From positions 1 to 64,000 of the forward strand of contig CAZSKQ010000007.1 of assembly GCA_964607425.1 (NCBI GenBank): a stretch of DNA of 64,000 nt. The letters are read 5' to 3'. Position numbers and translations under genes: made by a program. Under the pieces are notes generated by a model, which did no database searches, had not been told where the DNA came from, and saw only the letters and a program-made list of their open reading frames with translations. The stretch is from IDS-8 sp964607425 (GTDB taxonomy: Bacteria; Pseudomonadota; Gammaproteobacteria; Steroidobacterales; Woeseiaceae). Shown one piece after another: positions 62,813 through 64,000 of this stretch; positions within the stretch are counted from its first letter, which is position 1, and every line of letters starts with the position of its first letter.

Positions 62813-63706
62813 TCAGGTTTTCGAGGCCTCATAAATGCTCTGGATGGACGCATCGAGCGCTGCGTTGAATTCCTCATCGCTCTGGTCAACCTTGAGGCCT
62901 TCGGTCAGGGCACGCGAGAAACTTGCAATCACGCCGTTCTGCCTCGCCAGGCGGCGGTTCGACTCTTCGCGGGTGTAGCCGCCTGACAGCGCAACGACTT
63001 TCAGCACCCGCGGATGCTTGACGAGATCGGCGTAGAGATTGTCGACCTCCGGGAGCGTGAGCTTCAGCATCACCTGCTGGTCCGCCGGCAACGCGTCGAG
63101 TTGCGCGAGAATTTCCTTCTTCAGGTTTTCTTCGGCGCCTTCCTTGTCGGGGCATTTGATATCGATTTCGGGTTCGACGATCGGGATGAGGCCGTGGCCC
63201 AGCACCTGTTTGGCCACGTCGAACTGCTGCTGCACGACGGCCTTGATGCCTTCCGGATTGTTCTGCTTGATGACCGAACGCTCCTTCGTGCCGAAGATGC
63301 CTTTGGTTCTGGCCCTTTCCAGCAGCTCGTCAAGTGCGGGTATGGGCTTCATCAGCTGGACGCCATTCGCCTCGTCGGCAAGGCCTTTGTCGATCTTGAG
63401 GAAAGGAACGATCTGCCTGGTGTTCCACAGGTAATCGGCGGCGGGCTGGCCGTTGAAATCGCGATCCATGGTGACTTCGAACAGGATAGCCCCGACGATC
63501 CGGTCACCGGTGAACGCCGGGCTGCTGACGATGCGCGTGCGCATCTCGTGGACCAGGTCCATCATCTGCTGCTCGCTTGACCAGGCGCTTTCTTCCACGC
63601 CGTAGAGTTTCAGCGCTTTGGGCGTGCTGCCGCCGCTTTGATCCAGTGCCGCAATAAATCCTGGCTGGTTGCGGATCTTCGCTGCTTGCGGCTCGAAATT
63701 ACTCAT
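62813..63706 (-). CDS. fda: Fructose-bisphosphate aldolase, class I (bacterial Fda type)
   Basis: The 297-residue product matches the bacterial class I aldolases of the Staphylococcus Fda type in length and motifs: FIAALDQSGGSTPKALKLYG at the start, GAILFEVTMDRDFNG, FLKIDKGL, PIVEPEIDIKCPDKE, and VMLKLTLPEVDNLY with the Schiff-base lysine. It reversibly cleaves fructose 1,6-bisphosphate into dihydroxyacetone phosphate and glyceraldehyde 3-phosphate in the cytoplasm without a metal ion. It is a single-gene unit closed by the terminator at 62753-62785. Confidence 0.94.
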   Translation of the reverse strand: MSNFEPQAAKIRNQPGFIAALDQSGGSTPKALKLYGVEESAWSSEQQMMDLVHEMRTRIVSSPAFTGDRIVGAILFEVTMDRDFNGQPAADYLWNTRQIVPFLKIDKGLADEANGVQLMKPIPALDELLERARTKGIFGTKERSVIKQNNPEGIKAVVQQQFDVAKQVLGHGLIPIVEPEIDIKCPDKEGAEENLKKEILAQLDALPADQQVMLKLTLPEVDNLYADLVKHPRVLKVVALSGGYTREESNRRLARQNGVIASFSRALTEGLKVDQSDEEFNAALDASIQSIYEASKT

Positions 63707-64000
63707 TCATTGAACCTCTGTGTTCGGTTTGCTATCGGGATATGTGAATGGTGACCGGGCATCCGACCCCATGCAACCGTAGCAGAGAACGCCTTTTTTG
63801 GAGTGCCGCTGCCGATAGTGACCGAACGGCGCCGCCGGCTACCGGCAGGATTGTGGTTTCGACGCAACAGCTGGGTGGCCGCTGGAGGGTTAGCACGTTC
63901 TGGCCGTGCACAACCAGGGCCGCCCTGCCGGCGCATAGTACCAATGGCCAATGTACGAACCACCCCCGGACCTGCACAAATGGCTTCTCTCCCGCCGACG
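63707..64000. other. Upstream region of the aldolase gene, to the window edge
   Basis: About 294 bases with no supported gene. Short minus-strand frames (63703-63977) lack start signals and family features. The aldolase promoter must lie here; I found no convincing -35/-10 pair. A gene may begin beyond the right edge. Confidence 0.45.

Noticed and set aside
1..64000. Insertion sequences, integrase, tRNA or rRNA genes
   Set aside because: None was recognisable by sequence; the REP palindromes are the only mobile-type elements seen.

Overview
The window is about 64 kb of GC-rich draft sequence. Genes are dense, and long open frames lie antisense to nearly every real gene, as expected at this GC. 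Gene content points to a gammaproteobacterium, possibly near the Xanthomonadales, Steroidobacterales or Woeseiaceae: Lon with a small Hsp20, bifunctional Ada, several large TonB-dependent receptors (TBDRs), an S46 dipeptidyl-peptidase, a surface protein with a GlyGly-CTERM-like tail, and GTAG-type REP palindromes. The family is inference. Four runs of exactly 100 N (15606, 39042, 40624, 44337) are scaffold gaps. No rRNA, tRNA, CRISPR array or transposase was seen.

Left part, 1-30.5 kb, is mostly housekeeping and stress functions. In order: the N-terminus of an amino-acid permease; a PAS hybrid histidine kinase; ada with a coupled 2OG-Fe(II) oxygenase; a small outer-membrane barrel overlapping a PEP-mutase-family enzyme; an O-methyltransferase; an EamA exporter; a TraB-like protein; hsp20-lon; an AhpD-like protein; a cysteine synthase fused to glutaredoxin; a SARP-type DNA-binding domain fused to an alpha/beta hydrolase, interrupted only by a false assembly gap; OsmC with a flavin monooxygenase; a CocE-type hydrolase; a TBDR with a TPR-sulfotransferase; a 1322-residue Calx-beta/thrombospondin-3 surface protein; and a YihY membrane protein.

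Right part, 31-61.5 kb, is a large accessory locus for outer-membrane uptake and extracytoplasmic hydrolysis. An Lrp/AsnC regulator is followed by TBDR-A with an MBL-fold protein, and divergently an M14 carboxypeptidase-like protein and an exported HpcH/HpaI aldolase-like protein. A long minus-strand operon follows: TBDR-D, amidase, a fused double amidase, TBDR-C, TBDR-B. Upstream on the same strand is a second operon with a clear sigma70-type promoter: a DUF1592-type c-heme lipoprotein, a Tat-exported DUF1552 protein, a PF03640 repeat protein and an unknown secreted protein. An S46 dipeptidyl-peptidase closes the locus. I read it as a candidate system for importing and breaking down amide- or peptide-bearing compounds, with a separate redox module of unknown role. 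Three of its enzymes (MBL, M14, HpcH) lack metal ligands that their families normally have.

The right end holds a FolD homologue in which the catalytic lysine is glutamine, and a class I fructose-bisphosphate aldolase with a clear terminator. A REP family is scattered through the window; one copy carries a complete Shine-Dalgarno plus ATG and appears to start a gene, and two others supply stop codons.
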